The position numbers and the translations under genes were made by a program. Shown in pieces: positions 8,968 through 18,819 of a DNA stretch of 64,000 nt (positions within the stretch are counted from its first letter, which is position 1; each line of letters begins with the position of its first letter). Below the pieces are notes generated by a model. That model was not told the origin of the DNA. It ran no database searches and saw only the letters and a list, made by a program, of their open reading frames with translations. The stretch spans positions 65,724 through 129,723 of the forward strand of contig JAFKFM010000006.1 of NCBI GenBank assembly GCA_017308135.1. Reading direction: 5' to 3'. This DNA is from Alphaproteobacteria bacterium (lineage in GTDB: Bacteria > Pseudomonadota > Alphaproteobacteria > CACIAM-22H2).

Positions 8968-9777
8968 CTATTCCGCCTTCATCGGCAGATCGAGATCGAG
9001 GCGCTCGGCCAGCGCTTCGAAATCCGGCGTATGGCCGGTGGCGGCGGCGAATTGGCGCTTTTCTTCGGCATCGAGGCCGAGCCCGGTTTTGACCCAGGCG
9101 CGCAGTATCGCCAGCGCTTCGCTTTCGGTCGCGAGGTCGATCGTCTGCGCATGATGCGTGTGGACATAGGCGTTGCCCGACAACGCCACATCGCCCGCGC
9201 GCGTATTCAACACCAGCACCATCCGGCCGAGGCGCGATTCGAATTGCCGGAAGGCGGCGGGGAGCGTCACCAGAATGCGCCACCAAATCGCGCGCATGTC
9301 CGGATGCGCGTAGAACTGCTTCCAGGTGACGTCCGGATTGTCGATCTGCATCTGCTTCCAAGTCGCCTGTGCGGCCATCGACAGGGCGAATTCCTGTTCC
9401 TTGCCGATCAGCATGCGGATGAACGCGCGGATCCCGTGGACGAGTTCGCGGCTGACCGAGCCGTCTTCGAACAACGGCGCGATCGGTTTGCACACCAGCC
9501 GCCCGAACGCATCGCGGCGCAGTTTGCGCAACAGCGCCTGGCGGCGCTGATTTTCGAACGCGTTGGCGGCGAGCCCGGCGATTTTGGTGAGGTTCCCGCC
9601 GGTGACGATCTCGCGCGCTTCGCGGCGCAAGCCCAGCGTGTCTTGCCCGTCATGCTTGGCGATCACGCGCTCGACGAAAGACAGCAGAATTTCCGCGCCA
9701 AAGCCTTCGAGTTTGCGCCGTTCGCCATCGGGATCGGCAACATCCGACGGTGTCGGTTCGGGCGGGGGCTGGGTCAT
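8968..9777 (-). CDS. Hypothetical protein
   Basis: 269 aa from the chosen start MTQPPPEPTPSD; a longer in-frame start exists at 9804 (MFRIGVAIA). There is a Pro-rich N-terminus, then a mostly helical protein rich in Trp, Arg and Leu, with WKQMQIDNPDVTWKQF and WWRILVTLPAAFR segments. No signal peptide, membrane span or catalytic motif is recognised. It is divergent from another unrecognised gene at 9911, with 133 bp between. Codon use resembles neighbours, so it is treated as a real core gene of unknown role. Confidence 0.7.
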   Translation of the reverse strand: MTQPPPEPTPSDVADPDGERRKLEGFGAEILLSFVERVIAKHDGQDTLGLRREAREIVTGGNLTKIAGLAANAFENQRRQALLRKLRRDAFGRLVCKPIAPLFEDGSVSRELVHGIRAFIRMLIGKEQEFALSMAAQATWKQMQIDNPDVTWKQFYAHPDMRAIWWRILVTLPAAFRQFESRLGRMVLVLNTRAGDVALSGNAYVHTHHAQTIDLATESEALAILRAWVKTGLGLDAEEKRQFAAATGHTPDFEALAERLDLDLPMKAE

Positions 9778-9910
9778 GGCGATCGCGACTCCAATTCGAA
9801 ACATGATCGCATGAATTCCTGAAGTGAGCCTAAATTGTCCAATGTTGCGCCGCAAAATATCGCGAACAGGACTGGGAAAAACGAAGGATTAACGCTAGTT
9901 TAGCGCCACG

Positions 9911-10936
9911 ATGAGCCAAGACACTTCCGTCCCCCGGGAAGACGCCGCTCCGGCCGGCGCGGCGGAAGCGACGCCGCCGGGCGAAATCGCTGCGCCCAAG
10001 GAAGGCGGCAAGTCGACCCATTTCATCTTCGACCATAAGATCTTCACCTTACCGAATTGCAAATTCGTGCGCGAGCCGGACAAGCTCGAGCAAGGGTTAT
10101 CGATCGAGTTGGGCGAGCACCGCGCGTTCCTGTCGATCACGATTCTGCAGAAGATGTTCCCGGACATGTCCGAGGACGACAAGCGGCTGATCGCACTGGC
10201 CGCGCGCAGCCTCGCTTTCGTCAGCGAGATCGTGCCGGGCGATTCCATCCCCAACGAAATCCTGAACGGCACCGCGTCGTGGAAGGTCGATCCGATCCAT
10301 AAGGACCGCGCGCGCGGGCGCATCGTCGCGGCGTTGCTGGCGCAGGATGGCGGCGATCTCGACCAAGCTTTGGTGCAAGGCGGCTTGAGCCCGCGTTTGA
10401 GCGAGCCCGGCTTCAAGGAGAAGCTCGATTCCGAACATGCGCGGCTTCTCGCCGCACTTGGCGTGTCGGCGGACCAGAAGGAACAATACAAAGCGCGGTT
10501 CGAGCGCGTGTCGCGCGAATTCGCCTATATCGAGGGCCTGCGCGACCGCTATGCGCAGGTCAGCTCGATCGTCGAGAAACTCGCCAAGGCCGCGAAGGCC
10601 TATCGCAACGCGGGCGCCCTGGGCGAGGAGATCTACCGGGTGCGCATCCTGATCCGCAAACCGGTCGAGGAATATCGCGGGCTGTTCTACAACGTCGACG
10701 GTCAAGCGGCGGAGATCAAATCCGTCGCGCGCAAGACCGACCAGATCGTCGATTTCATCCGCCAGACGCGCGACCAGCTGCATGTGCGCTTACTGCTCTG
10801 GGACCCGATCGTCGCCGCGTGGAAGAACGAGCACGGCGATATCCGCAGCCGGTCGCTCGAAGTCCTGCTGAAAAGCACCTATCGCTTCGTCGCGCATTAC
10901 TTCCCGGCCGACGAGGAATGGTCGCTCAGCCGTTGA
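9911..10936 (+). CDS. Hypothetical protein
   Basis: 341 aa, not recognised. The N-terminal 35 residues are Ala/Pro/Glu-rich and likely disordered. Then comes a folded region (THFIFDHKIFTLPNCKFVRE), followed by long charged helices including QKEQYKARFERVSREFAYIE and a coiled-coil-like stretch near residues 190-290. No membrane segment or signal peptide. Its stop overlaps the convergent DUF2238 gene by 11 bp. It probably encodes a cytoplasmic protein. Confidence 0.7.
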   Translation: MSQDTSVPREDAAPAGAAEATPPGEIAAPKEGGKSTHFIFDHKIFTLPNCKFVREPDKLEQGLSIELGEHRAFLSITILQKMFPDMSEDDKRLIALAARSLAFVSEIVPGDSIPNEILNGTASWKVDPIHKDRARGRIVAALLAQDGGDLDQALVQGGLSPRLSEPGFKEKLDSEHARLLAALGVSADQKEQYKARFERVSREFAYIEGLRDRYAQVSSIVEKLAKAAKAYRNAGALGEEIYRVRILIRKPVEEYRGLFYNVDGQAAEIKSVARKTDQIVDFIRQTRDQLHVRLLLWDPIVAAWKNEHGDIRSRSLEVLLKSTYRFVAHYFPADEEWSLSR

Positions 10937-11519
10937 GCTTGGCGATCTGCCGGTCCTGCGCGCGATAGAGCAGCGTCGCGGCCAGCGCCCCCAGCAGCGC
11001 CATCGCCATATCCGATTGGGTGTCCCATTCGTCGCCTTGCGTGCCGAGGAATTCATGCGCGCCCTGACCCAAGGCGATTGCGGCCGCCCATTCGATCAAT
11101 TCGTACGCCGCGCTGATCGCCAAACAGATCGACACGGTCAAAAACAGCACGAGCCTGGGCTGCACGATCCGGAACACGCGGATCAGCAATTCGCGCGCGA
11201 TCAAGGCGGGCACGAAGCCTTGCGCGAAATGGCCGATCTTGTCGTAAGGATTGCGGCCGAGGTCGAAGACATCCTGCAACCAAAACCCGAACGGCACGCG
11301 CGCATAGGTATAGGCACCGCCGAGCATCAGGATCAGGCCGTGCGCCGCGATCAAGGCGAGCGTCAGCTCGGTGAAGCGGAAGCGGTCGCGCGCGGCGTAA
11401 AGGATCGGCCACGCGACGATCGCAGGCAGCACTTCCATCACCCATGTCGCGCGGTCGTAAGGTGCTAAACCGCTCGCGACGAGGCCCACGGCCCATAGCG
11501 CCGTCAGAATCCGGAACAT
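10926..11519 (-). CDS. DUF2238 integral membrane protein (YjdF-like)
   Basis: 197 aa with about six hydrophobic spans. Sequence features DVFDLGRNPYDKIGHFAQGF and ISAAYELIEW match the DUF2238/YjdF family of inner-membrane proteins with conserved acidic and His residues inside the membrane. Function is not established. The start MFRILTAL sits 17 bp after the flagellin stop in the same direction, so it may be cotranscribed with the motility block. Confidence 0.8.
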   Translation of the reverse strand: MFRILTALWAVGLVASGLAPYDRATWVMEVLPAIVAWPILYAARDRFRFTELTLALIAAHGLILMLGGAYTYARVPFGFWLQDVFDLGRNPYDKIGHFAQGFVPALIARELLIRVFRIVQPRLVLFLTVSICLAISAAYELIEWAAAIALGQGAHEFLGTQGDEWDTQSDMAMALLGALAATLLYRAQDRQIAKLNG

Positions 11520-11536
11520 ATCCGAAGTGTAGGACG

Positions 11537-12706
11537 TCAGCGCCGTTCGAGAAAGCCGAGGATCGCGCGCTGGCTTTGATTGGCGATGCCCACGGAATTG
11601 ATCGCGAGCTCCAGCTTCGCGCGCGCGGCCAAGGCCTGCGCTTGCGACTTGCCGATATCCGCGTCGACCAGCGCGCCAAGCCCGGTGATCGTCGCGTCCA
11701 TCGTGGTGCGCGCGCGTTCGGCGACGCTGTCCAGCGTGCGCGTGCGTTCGGCGAAGTAGCCCAGATGCGCCGCGACGCGCTCGCGCGCCGTGCGCACCGC
11801 CAGCAGCGCGGTTTGCGCGGGCGTGATCGACCACGGGTCGAGGCCGATGCCGGTGCTGGTCGCATCGACCGTACGGATCGAGGTTTGACCGCCTTGGATA
11901 TCGGCGATGACCTTGAAACTGCCTTCGGGCTGATCGGTCGGCGCGCTCGTCATCGTCGGCGTGACGAATTCCAGCGTGAAGGTCCAGGCCGTGCCGACCG
12001 AGCCGCCGTTCATTTCGACGTCGATACTGGCCGGCGCGCCGCCGGCGAAGTCGAAGGTCAGCACGCCTTGACCGGAAACGAGGCCGCCGGTCGTCGCCAC
12101 CGTGCCGCCGTTATAGACCAGTGCCGCGCCGTCGGGTGCGCCGTACATGTCGTAGCGCAGCACGACCGTGCCCGGCGTGCCCAGGGGCAGGGCGAAGGTT
12201 TGCGTGCTGATCCCGAAGCCGCCCATCGAGCTTTGCGGCGCGCCGAGGGACACGCTGCTCGTGTTCGGATCGGAGGACGAGCCGATATCGGCCTGGGTTA
12301 GAAGATTGGCGCCGTCGAACGTAGCGCCGTTCGCCATGGCGTCGATCTGGCGCAGGATCGCGTCGGCGTCGTTGGCGTAGATCGCCTGCTGCTGGGGCCC
12401 CGCCCCGGCATGGGCGACGACCACCCCTTCAAGCCGGTTGAGCAGATCCGAGATATTGGTGAGGCCTTCGATCGCCGTGGTCACGGCGCCGCGCGCGCGG
12501 CCCTGGGCGCGCATCACCTCGTCCCAGGCTTTGACGTCGAATCGCGCTTGCTGGGCGACGGCGAAAACGGCCGCGTCGTCCGCCGCGTCGGAAACGCGGT
12601 AGCCGGTCTGCAGGCGTTTTTCGGCGCCGTCGATCTGCGCGCGGGCGGTGTTCATCGCGCCCAGCGCACCGAGGAGCGCCACGTTCGTATTGACCGAGTT
12701 GCCCAT
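11537..12706 (-). CDS. Flagellin
   Basis: 389 aa. The N-terminal D0/D1 part begins MGNSVNTNVALLGALGAMNT and includes KRLQTGYRVSDAADDAA, matching the conserved flagellin nSxxSG-like core. The C-terminal D1/D0 part ends with KLELAINSVGIANQSQRAIL. The variable central region, residues about 140-285, is Gly/Thr/Ser-rich and presumably surface exposed. Secreted by the flagellar type III apparatus without a cleaved signal. It lies directly downstream of an MCP and an Aer-like PAS gene in the same direction, a compact motility and taxis unit. Confidence 0.92.
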   Translation of the reverse strand: MGNSVNTNVALLGALGAMNTARAQIDGAEKRLQTGYRVSDAADDAAVFAVAQQARFDVKAWDEVMRAQGRARGAVTTAIEGLTNISDLLNRLEGVVVAHAGAGPQQQAIYANDADAILRQIDAMANGATFDGANLLTQADIGSSSDPNTSSVSLGAPQSSMGGFGISTQTFALPLGTPGTVVLRYDMYGAPDGAALVYNGGTVATTGGLVSGQGVLTFDFAGGAPASIDVEMNGGSVGTAWTFTLEFVTPTMTSAPTDQPEGSFKVIADIQGGQTSIRTVDATSTGIGLDPWSITPAQTALLAVRTARERVAAHLGYFAERTRTLDSVAERARTTMDATITGLGALVDADIGKSQAQALAARAKLELAINSVGIANQSQRAILGFLERR

Positions 12707-12764
12707 CGATCAACGAGTATATCACCAATTTGTTAACCATAAATTGATGATCGCAAATCGTAAT

Positions 12765-14060
12765 TCACACTACTTTTTCGAGGAATTCGGCGACGGACCG
12801 CCGCAACGCCTCGGCATGGGCGTCGAGCTCGACCGCCTTGTCGAGCACCGATTTGGCCGCCCCGTGGACCGTTTCGGCCGACTGGGAGACCGTACCCATA
12901 TTCTCGCGCACCACGGCCGTACCGGTCGACGCTTCGGCGACCGAGCGCGCGATTTCCTGCGTCGCGGCGTTTTGCTGCTCGACCGCACCCGCGATCGCCG
13001 TGGTGGCGCCGTTGACGCGTTCGACCGTCGCGGCGATGCCCTTTATCGCCGCCACCGCTTCGGCGGTCGCGCGTTGGATTTCGGCGACCTCGCCCGCGAT
13101 CTCGCCCGTCGCGTGCGCGGTTTGGTTGGCGAGGTTCTTCACCTCCGACGCCACCACCGCGAAGCCCTTGCCCGCCTCGCCCGCGCGCGCGGCTTCGATC
13201 GTGGCGTTGAGGGCGAGAAGATTCGTCTGCCCCGCGATGCCGTTGATGAGGCCCGCGACCGCTTCGATCTTCTGCGCCGCCGCCGCCAGCGAGGCGACGG
13301 TCGCATCGACCGCGCGCGCTTGCGCCGCCGCTTCGGCCGCCACGCCGGCCGCTTCGCCCACGCGGGTCGAAATTTCGCGGATCGAGGCCGAAAGCTCCTC
13401 GGCCGCCGACGCGACGGTCTGCACGTTGCCCGACGCTTGTTCGGCCGCGGCGCTGACCGCCACCGCGCGGCTTTGCGTATCCTGCGCGGCGCCGACCATC
13501 CGGTCCGCGCCGTCGCGCAAATCGCGCGCCGCACCGCCGACCGTGTCGACGATGCCGCCGGTCGCGGCGCGGAACTGGGTCGCGATCTCGCGCGTGTTTT
13601 CAAGGCGCAGGCGCATCGCCGCATTGGCGGCATTGATCGTTTCCGCCCCGCGCGCGAAACCGCCCTTCATGCCGCGCACGATCACGCGGCGATAGAACTT
13701 GCCCTGACGCGCGTGATCCATCGCCGCCCCCGCTTCGCGCACGAAGGCGTCGGTCGAATCGAGCAACGCGTTCAACGAATGCGCGATATGGCCCAGCGAA
13801 CCTTTTTCGTCGATCCGCACCAAGCGCGGTTCGAGATTGCCATCGGCGCCGGCGGTGGCGATCGCCGCCAGCCGATCGACGAAGCGCCAGCCTTTGGCGG
13901 CGAAGTGGATGCCGATCAAAGCGGTGACCGTCGCCACGCCGGTCAGGCCTGCGATCACGTTTTCGCCGTCCCAAAACGCGACGCCGGTCGCGGCGGCGCA
14001 CAGCACCGCCGACACGCCCGAGGCGAGGCCCGCCTTAGACAGAGAAGATGAATTCGTCAT
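12765..14060 (-). CDS. Methyl-accepting chemotaxis protein without periplasmic sensor
   Basis: 431 aa. Two closely spaced N-terminal membrane helices (residues about 10-52) leave almost no periplasmic loop. A HAMP-like linker and the long signalling coiled coil follow. The hairpin tip for CheA/CheW binding is clear: [20 protein letters not shown] followed by [12 protein letters not shown]. Input must come from the cytoplasm. The PAS gene just upstream overlaps this one by 26 bp, so the two probably form a split Aer-type energy/redox receptor. Confidence 0.93.
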   Translation of the reverse strand: MTNSSSLSKAGLASGVSAVLCAAATGVAFWDGENVIAGLTGVATVTALIGIHFAAKGWRFVDRLAAIATAGADGNLEPRLVRIDEKGSLGHIAHSLNALLDSTDAFVREAGAAMDHARQGKFYRRVIVRGMKGGFARGAETINAANAAMRLRLENTREIATQFRAATGGIVDTVGGAARDLRDGADRMVGAAQDTQSRAVAVSAAAEQASGNVQTVASAAEELSASIREISTRVGEAAGVAAEAAAQARAVDATVASLAAAAQKIEAVAGLINGIAGQTNLLALNATIEAARAGEAGKGFAVVASEVKNLANQTAHATGEIAGEVAEIQRATAEAVAAIKGIAATVERVNGATTAIAGAVEQQNAATQEIARSVAEASTGTAVVRENMGTVSQSAETVHGAAKSVLDKAVELDAHAEALRRSVAEFLEKVV

Positions 14061-14559
14061 AGCTCAGCCCCGCACCCTTCAAGATTTCGCCCAGACGCGC
14101 GGCCGCCTTGGCCATGCCGTCCTTGCTGCCGCCATTCGCCGCTTCGATCGCGAGCAATTCCTTGTAGATCGGCTCGACCTTCGCGACTTGTTCGGGATCC
14201 GGGCAGCGCCGATTGGAATGGTAGGACACGATTTTATTCGACGCGTCGTAGGTCGGCGTGACATGCGCGAAGACCCAATAATGGTCGCCGCCCTTCGCCA
14301 TGTTCTTCACATAGGCGAAGACTTCGTCGCCCGCCGCGATGCGATCCCATAACAGCTTGAATACGCAGCGCGGCATGTCGGGATGGCGCAAAATCGAATG
14401 CGGCGCGCCGAGATATTCGGCCTCGCTATAGCCCGCCATCCGTTCGAAGACGTCGTTGCCGTAAGTGATCTTTCCCTTGGGATCGGTCTTGGAGACGATC
14501 ACCTCGTCCTTGCCGAAATGCCGTTCCCGGCCGGTCGGCGTATAGGCGTATTTGGTCAC
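14035..14559 (-). CDS. Aer-like PAS sensor protein
   Basis: 174 aa, almost entirely one PAS domain. Characteristic Aer features: [28 protein letters not shown] and [13 protein letters not shown], which in Aer surround the FAD site. A helical tail of about 40 residues follows. Its 3' end overlaps the MCP start region by 26 bp, implying coupled translation and a joint receptor in which this soluble PAS protein senses redox state for the transmembrane signaller. Confidence 0.9.
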   Translation of the reverse strand: MTKYAYTPTGRERHFGKDEVIVSKTDPKGKITYGNDVFERMAGYSEAEYLGAPHSILRHPDMPRCVFKLLWDRIAAGDEVFAYVKNMAKGGDHYWVFAHVTPTYDASNKIVSYHSNRRCPDPEQVAKVEPIYKELLAIEAANGGSKDGMAKAAARLGEILKGAGLSYDEFIFSV

Positions 14560-14631
14560 CCGTCGGACTCCTTAAGGTGGAACACCGTTCGTTTGTAACC
14601 AGTAAACTAAGTGCAATTTACGAGACGATAA

Positions 14632-14661
14632 TTGACATGCATCAATTCAACCTCGTTAAAT
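14632..14661 (+). promoter_or_regulatory. Predicted sigma-70-type promoter for the HD-GYP gene
   Basis: TTGACA at 14632-14637 matches the consensus -35 box, followed after 18 bases by TTAAAT (14656-14661). Transcription would start near 14668, about 42 bases before the ATG. Confidence 0.5.
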
Positions 14662-14709
14662 TCTGGGCATAAGACACCTTCATTTCGATTAACGGGATCG
14701 AACCCCGGC

Positions 14710-15996
14710 ATGCCTTCCGCCTTGCTCGATCGATCGCGCGTCCGACCCGATCACGCCACCATTCCAGGACTGGTGGTGGCGTTGTCGGCCGCGATGGATC
14801 TGATCGATCCGGGCCTCGCTTATCATCACAAGCGTGTCGGCATGATGGCGGGCAATCTGGCCGCCGCAATGGGATTGCCGCCGGCGGAAATCGCCCGCGC
14901 CACGCTGGCGGGAATGCTGCACGATATCGGTTATCTGGGCCGCGACGAGGGCGCTTGGACGCCGGAGGAGCGGCCGACCGACCGTTCCGCGCGGATTGGC
15001 GGGCGCATTCTGTCGATCGCCGGATTCACGCGCGATCTCGCGATTCCGGTGGCGCACCATCATTTGCCGTGGGATCGGGTGAAGGCGGTCGGGGGCCTGA
15101 CCTGCGACGACGCGATCCTCGCCCAGATCCTCCACCTCGCCGATTTGACCGACCGGATGCTCGATCGCGTCAACCCGTTGCATCCGCAGGCGCGGGCGGC
15201 GCGCGCGCGGATCGACGCGCTCGACGCGAATGCGCTCGCACCGTCGGTGAAGGCCGCCTTCACCCGCGCCAGTGCTGCCGACGCGTTCTGGCTTGAAGCC
15301 GCGGCGATCGATCTCGATCGGCGCTTGGAGCGTTTGGCGGCACCCGCCGCGAGCGAAGCGTTGGTCGCCGACGATCTGACCGAATTCGGCCGGCTTTATT
15401 CGATCGTCGTCGATGCGCGTTCGGTCTTCACCGCTACGCATTCCTGGGGTGTGGCGGCCGTGTCCGAGGCGATGGGAAGGCAAGCGGGATTTTCGTCCGA
15501 CACGGTGGTGGCGCTGGAACTCGCCGGGCAGTTGCACGATGTCGGCAAGCTCGCCATCGACGTCGCCATTCTGGAAAAGCCGGGGCCGTTGACGCCGGAC
15601 GAATTCGCGGCGATGCGCGCGCACGCCTATTACAGCGAAGTGCTGCTGCGCCGTGTGCCCGGTTTCGACGATCTGGCGAAATGGGCGGGCGACCATCACG
15701 AACAGCTCGACGGCAACGGCTATCCCCATCGCCATACGCAAGACGCGCTGCCGCCCGAAGGAAGGCTGCTGACCGTCGCCGATCGCTATGTCGCGATGAC
15801 CGAGGACCGTCCCTATCGCAGCGCCTTCACGCCGGCGCAGGCGATCGAGCGGATCGAAGCCGATGCGACGAAAGGCTTGATCGATCTGCGTTTCACGGCC
15901 TTGCTGCACGACCATCTCGACGAAATCGACGGCATAAGGCGCGAAGCCCAGCTCGAAGAGCGGCGTTTCGTCGCCGAGATCCTGGCCGACGAATAG
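14710..15996 (+). CDS. Tandem HD / HD-GYP domain protein, likely c-di-GMP phosphodiesterase
   Basis: 428 aa with two HD modules. The N-terminal one (residues about 20-165) has [17 protein letters not shown] and HHHLPWD. The C-terminal one (about 230-400) has [18 protein letters not shown] and [11 protein letters not shown], the complete HD-GYP signature that hydrolyses cyclic-di-GMP. No membrane span or receiver domain, so the N-terminal HD may sense or regulate. Its position beside the taxis genes suggests control of motility, by inference. The start MPSALLD is chosen; an earlier start at 14632 overlaps the promoter. Confidence 0.87.
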   Translation: MPSALLDRSRVRPDHATIPGLVVALSAAMDLIDPGLAYHHKRVGMMAGNLAAAMGLPPAEIARATLAGMLHDIGYLGRDEGAWTPEERPTDRSARIGGRILSIAGFTRDLAIPVAHHHLPWDRVKAVGGLTCDDAILAQILHLADLTDRMLDRVNPLHPQARAARARIDALDANALAPSVKAAFTRASAADAFWLEAAAIDLDRRLERLAAPAASEALVADDLTEFGRLYSIVVDARSVFTATHSWGVAAVSEAMGRQAGFSSDTVVALELAGQLHDVGKLAIDVAILEKPGPLTPDEFAAMRAHAYYSEVLLRRVPGFDDLAKWAGDHHEQLDGNGYPHRHTQDALPPEGRLLTVADRYVAMTEDRPYRSAFTPAQAIERIEADATKGLIDLRFTALLHDHLDEIDGIRREAQLEERRFVAEILADE

Positions 15997-16040
15997 GCAC
16001 GGCAATTGCTGCGTTCCGCCCGCCTATCCGGAGGAACGCC

Positions 16041-16718
16041 ATGCCCACCCTGCAAGCCGATCCCTATCCCTGGCCGTTCGACGGCGCGTGGACGCCCAAG
16101 AACACCGCGCTGATCGTCATCGACATGCAGACCGATTTCTGCGGCAAGGGCGGCTATGTCGATGCGATGGGCTACGACCTGTCGCTGACCCGCGCCCCCA
16201 TCGAGCCGATCAAGCGCGTGCTGGCCGCGATGCGCGCCAAAGGCTACTGGATCATCCATACCCGCGAAGGGCACCGGCCCGATCTATCCGATCTGCCCGT
16301 CAATAAACGCTGGCGCTCGCAACGCATCGGGGCGGGGATCGGCGATCCGGGCCCGTGCGGGAAGATTTTGGTGCGCGGCGAGAAGGGCTGGGAAATCATC
16401 GACGAGTTGGCGCCGCTGGCGGGCGAAACGATCATCGACAAGCCGGGCAAGGGATCGTTTTGCGCGACCGACCTCGAACTCATCCTGCACCAACGCGGCA
16501 TCCGCAACATCGTACTGTCGGGCATCACGACGGATGTGTGCGTCCACACCACGATGCGCGAAGCCAATGATCGCGGCTTCGAATGCCTGTTGCTGGAGGA
16601 TTGCTGCGGCGCCACCGATCGCGGCAATCACGACGCCGCGATCAAGATGGTGAAGATGCAAGGCGGCGTGTTCGGCGCGGTTTCGAATTCGAAGGATTTC
16701 GTTTCCGCCTTGCCGTGA
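16041..16718 (+). CDS. Cysteine hydrolase, biuret/ureidoacrylate amidohydrolase-like
   Basis: 225 aa, isochorismatase-like fold. The catalytic triad is visible: Asp in VIDMQTDF, Lys in [14 protein letters not shown], and Cys in [12 protein letters not shown] followed by the cis-peptide region. The [20 protein letters not shown] start and length resemble biuret amidohydrolases and RutB-like ureidoacrylate hydrolases more than isochorismatases proper. Likely role: cleaving an amide or ureide for nitrogen. GGAGGA lies just upstream of ATG. The next gene follows in the same direction after 45 bp. Confidence 0.82.
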   Translation: MPTLQADPYPWPFDGAWTPKNTALIVIDMQTDFCGKGGYVDAMGYDLSLTRAPIEPIKRVLAAMRAKGYWIIHTREGHRPDLSDLPVNKRWRSQRIGAGIGDPGPCGKILVRGEKGWEIIDELAPLAGETIIDKPGKGSFCATDLELILHQRGIRNIVLSGITTDVCVHTTMREANDRGFECLLLEDCCGATDRGNHDAAIKMVKMQGGVFGAVSNSKDFVSALP

Positions 16719-16763
16719 CGGGGATCACTTGCGCGGGGAAAATCGGCGCGTAATCTCCTGCGC

Positions 16764-17552
16764 ATGATTCGCCGTCGCACGTTCCTCGCCGCAGCACTCG
16801 CCGCCCTTGCCGCACCCGCCGCCGCGCAAAACGCCAAGCCCGGCGTCCTGCTGATGCACGGCAAAGGCAGCGGGCCGCAATTTCCGGCGCTGCGCAAACT
16901 CGCCGACGCGCTCGGTGCGGCGGGCTTCGCGGTCGAAACGCCCGCGATGGCCTGGTCGCGCGATCGCTACTTGCAAGGCAATGTCGAGGCGACGTTGGAC
17001 GAGATCGGCGGCCATCTCGACAAGCTGGCGCGCGGCGGCGCGACGAAGCTGTTCCTCGCCGGGCATTCGCTGGGCGCCACCGCCGCGATGGCCTTCGCCG
17101 CCAAGCGCGGCCGCGTCGCCGGCGTGGCGATGATCGCGACCGGCCATGTGCCGCGCGGCTATTTCCTGGGCCAGGGGGCGAGCGCCCCGGTGCGCGAGTC
17201 GATTCTGGCCGCGCGCGCGATGGCGGCCGCCGGCAAGGGGGCGGAGATCGCGAGCTTCGCCGACAACAACCAAGGCCGAACGATGACTGCGCGGATGACG
17301 GCCGACGATTATCTTTCGTGGTTCGATCCCGATCTGGGCTTCGACCCGCGCGACACGATGGCCCAAGCCCCCTGCCCGGTTCTGTTCGCCATCGGGCGCG
17401 ACGACATTCTATTTCCTATCGCGCGCGCGCAATTCTTCGACAAGCTGCCGCCCGATCCGCGCCATATGTTCCTGGAAATGGCGGGCGGACATATCGACGG
17501 CCCAGCGACGGCTTCCGACGCTACAGCCGGCTTTTTGCGGAGCTTGCTATGA
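16764..17552 (+). CDS. Exported alpha/beta hydrolase
   Basis: 262 aa. MIRRRTFLAAALAALAAPAAA is a signal peptide with an Arg-rich n-region, possibly Tat. The fold follows: VLLMHGKGSGP, nucleophile AGHSLGATAA, acid region GRDDILFP and His in GGHIDGPA. Substrate unknown. Translationally coupled to the VOC gene by an ATGA overlap, suggesting a shared small-molecule pathway. Confidence 0.8.
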   Translation: MIRRRTFLAAALAALAAPAAAQNAKPGVLLMHGKGSGPQFPALRKLADALGAAGFAVETPAMAWSRDRYLQGNVEATLDEIGGHLDKLARGGATKLFLAGHSLGATAAMAFAAKRGRVAGVAMIATGHVPRGYFLGQGASAPVRESILAARAMAAAGKGAEIASFADNNQGRTMTARMTADDYLSWFDPDLGFDPRDTMAQAPCPVLFAIGRDDILFPIARAQFFDKLPPDPRHMFLEMAGGHIDGPATASDATAGFLRSLL

Positions 17553-17980
17553 GGCCGCATATCACCGTTCTGACGCTGGCCGTCGGCGATCTCGAGCGCG
17601 CTTTCGCCTTCTATCGCGACGGGCTGGGTCTGCCGAGCGAGGGCATCGTCGGGCGCGAATTCGAACACGGCGCCGTCGCGTTCTTCAAGCTCGCGGGCGG
17701 CGTTTCGCTCGCCCTGTGGGCGCAGAAGGATCTCGCGCACGATACCGGCCTGCCGGTCGCGCCGCTCTGCCCGACCGGCTTCTCGATCGGCCACAACGTG
17801 ACGACGCGCGGCGAAGTCGACGCAACGATGGCGCAAGCCGAACGCGCGGGCGCGTCGATCGTCAAACGCCCGCAAGACACATTCTATGGCGGCTATGCGG
17901 GTTACTTCCGCGATCCCGACGGGCATCTCTGGGAGATCGTGTGGAACCCGGCGCTGATGCCGCCGGACGACGAAGCCTAG
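17549..17980 (+). CDS. VOC-superfamily (glyoxalase/bleomycin-resistance-like) protein
   Basis: 143 aa with two beta-alpha-beta-beta-beta units typical of vicinal oxygen chelate proteins. [20 protein letters not shown] opens it, and [16 protein letters not shown] closes it with the metal-ligand Glu. Function in glyoxalase, dioxygenase or antibiotic binding is not distinguishable. The start is set by the ATGA overlap with the preceding hydrolase. Its stop overlaps the convergent panC stop (CTAG). Confidence 0.85.
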   Translation: MRPHITVLTLAVGDLERAFAFYRDGLGLPSEGIVGREFEHGAVAFFKLAGGVSLALWAQKDLAHDTGLPVAPLCPTGFSIGHNVTTRGEVDATMAQAERAGASIVKRPQDTFYGGYAGYFRDPDGHLWEIVWNPALMPPDDEA

Positions 17981-18819
17981 ACCTCGATATTGTCGATCAG
18001 CCGCACGTCGCCCAGCCACGCGGCGACGAGCAGGCGCGCGGACACATCGGCGCGCACGAGCGGCTTCAGATCGGCTTCCGCGCGCAGTTCGAGATATTCG
18101 ACCCGCGCGAAGCCCGCCGCCTCGATCGCCTTCGTCGCATCGCGCAACACCGGCTCCGCCGCTTCGCCCGCGCGCAGGCGCGTCGCCGCCGCGCGCAAGG
18201 CTTGCACGAGTTTCGGCGCGGTCGCGCGATCCGCCGACGAAAGCCGGACATTGCGCGACGACATGGCAAGCCCGTCCGTTTCGCGCACGGTGGCGCAAGG
18301 CACGATGGCGATGGGAATATCGAGATCTTTCGCCATGCGCTTCACGACATGGACTTGCTGGAAATCTTTCTCGCCGAAGAAGGCGAGATCGGCCTGGGTT
18401 TGCAGGAACAATTTCGCGACGACGGTGGCGACGCCATCGAAATGGCCGGGGCGGAACGCACCGCACAGACCTTCACTCACGCCGCTCACCGACACATTGG
18501 TCGCGAAACCGTCGGGATAGATCTCCTCGGCATTCGGCGCGTAGAGCATATGCGCGCCCAGCGGCGAGAGTTTCGCCGCGTCGGATTCCTCCGTGCGCGG
18601 ATAGGCGGCGAGATCGGCGGCCGAATTGAACTGCTTGGGATTCACGAAAAGCGTGACGATCACGCGATCGGCCTGCGCCAATGCCGCGCGCACGAGGCTG
18701 AGATGCCCTTCATGCAGCGCGCCCATGGTCGGTACGACGGCGATCTTCGCGCCCTGCTTGCGCCACGCCGCGACGGTCGCGCGCAATTCGGCCAGCGTGC
18801 GGATGATCGGCACGCTCAT
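17977..18819 (-). CDS. panC: Pantothenate synthetase
   Basis: 280 aa, the usual length. Joins pantoate and beta-alanine with ATP to make pantothenate in the cytoplasm. Motifs: [18 protein letters not shown] (ATP-binding HIGH-like), [16 protein letters not shown] (the Lys-Asp-Phe-Gln stretch) and [10 protein letters not shown] (KMSKS-like). Start ATG overlaps the panB stop in an ATGA arrangement, so panB-panC is one coupled unit. Confidence 0.97.
   Translation of the reverse strand: MSVPIIRTLAELRATVAAWRKQGAKIAVVPTMGALHEGHLSLVRAALAQADRVIVTLFVNPKQFNSAADLAAYPRTEESDAAKLSPLGAHMLYAPNAEEIYPDGFATNVSVSGVSEGLCGAFRPGHFDGVATVVAKLFLQTQADLAFFGEKDFQQVHVVKRMAKDLDIPIAIVPCATVRETDGLAMSSRNVRLSSADRATAPKLVQALRAAATRLRAGEAAEPVLRDATKAIEAAGFARVEYLELRAEADLKPLVRADVSARLLVAAWLGDVRLIDNIEV

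Noticed and set aside
12648-14051. 467-codon frame antisense to the MCP
   Set aside because: Shadow of the repetitive coiled-coil MCP sequence.
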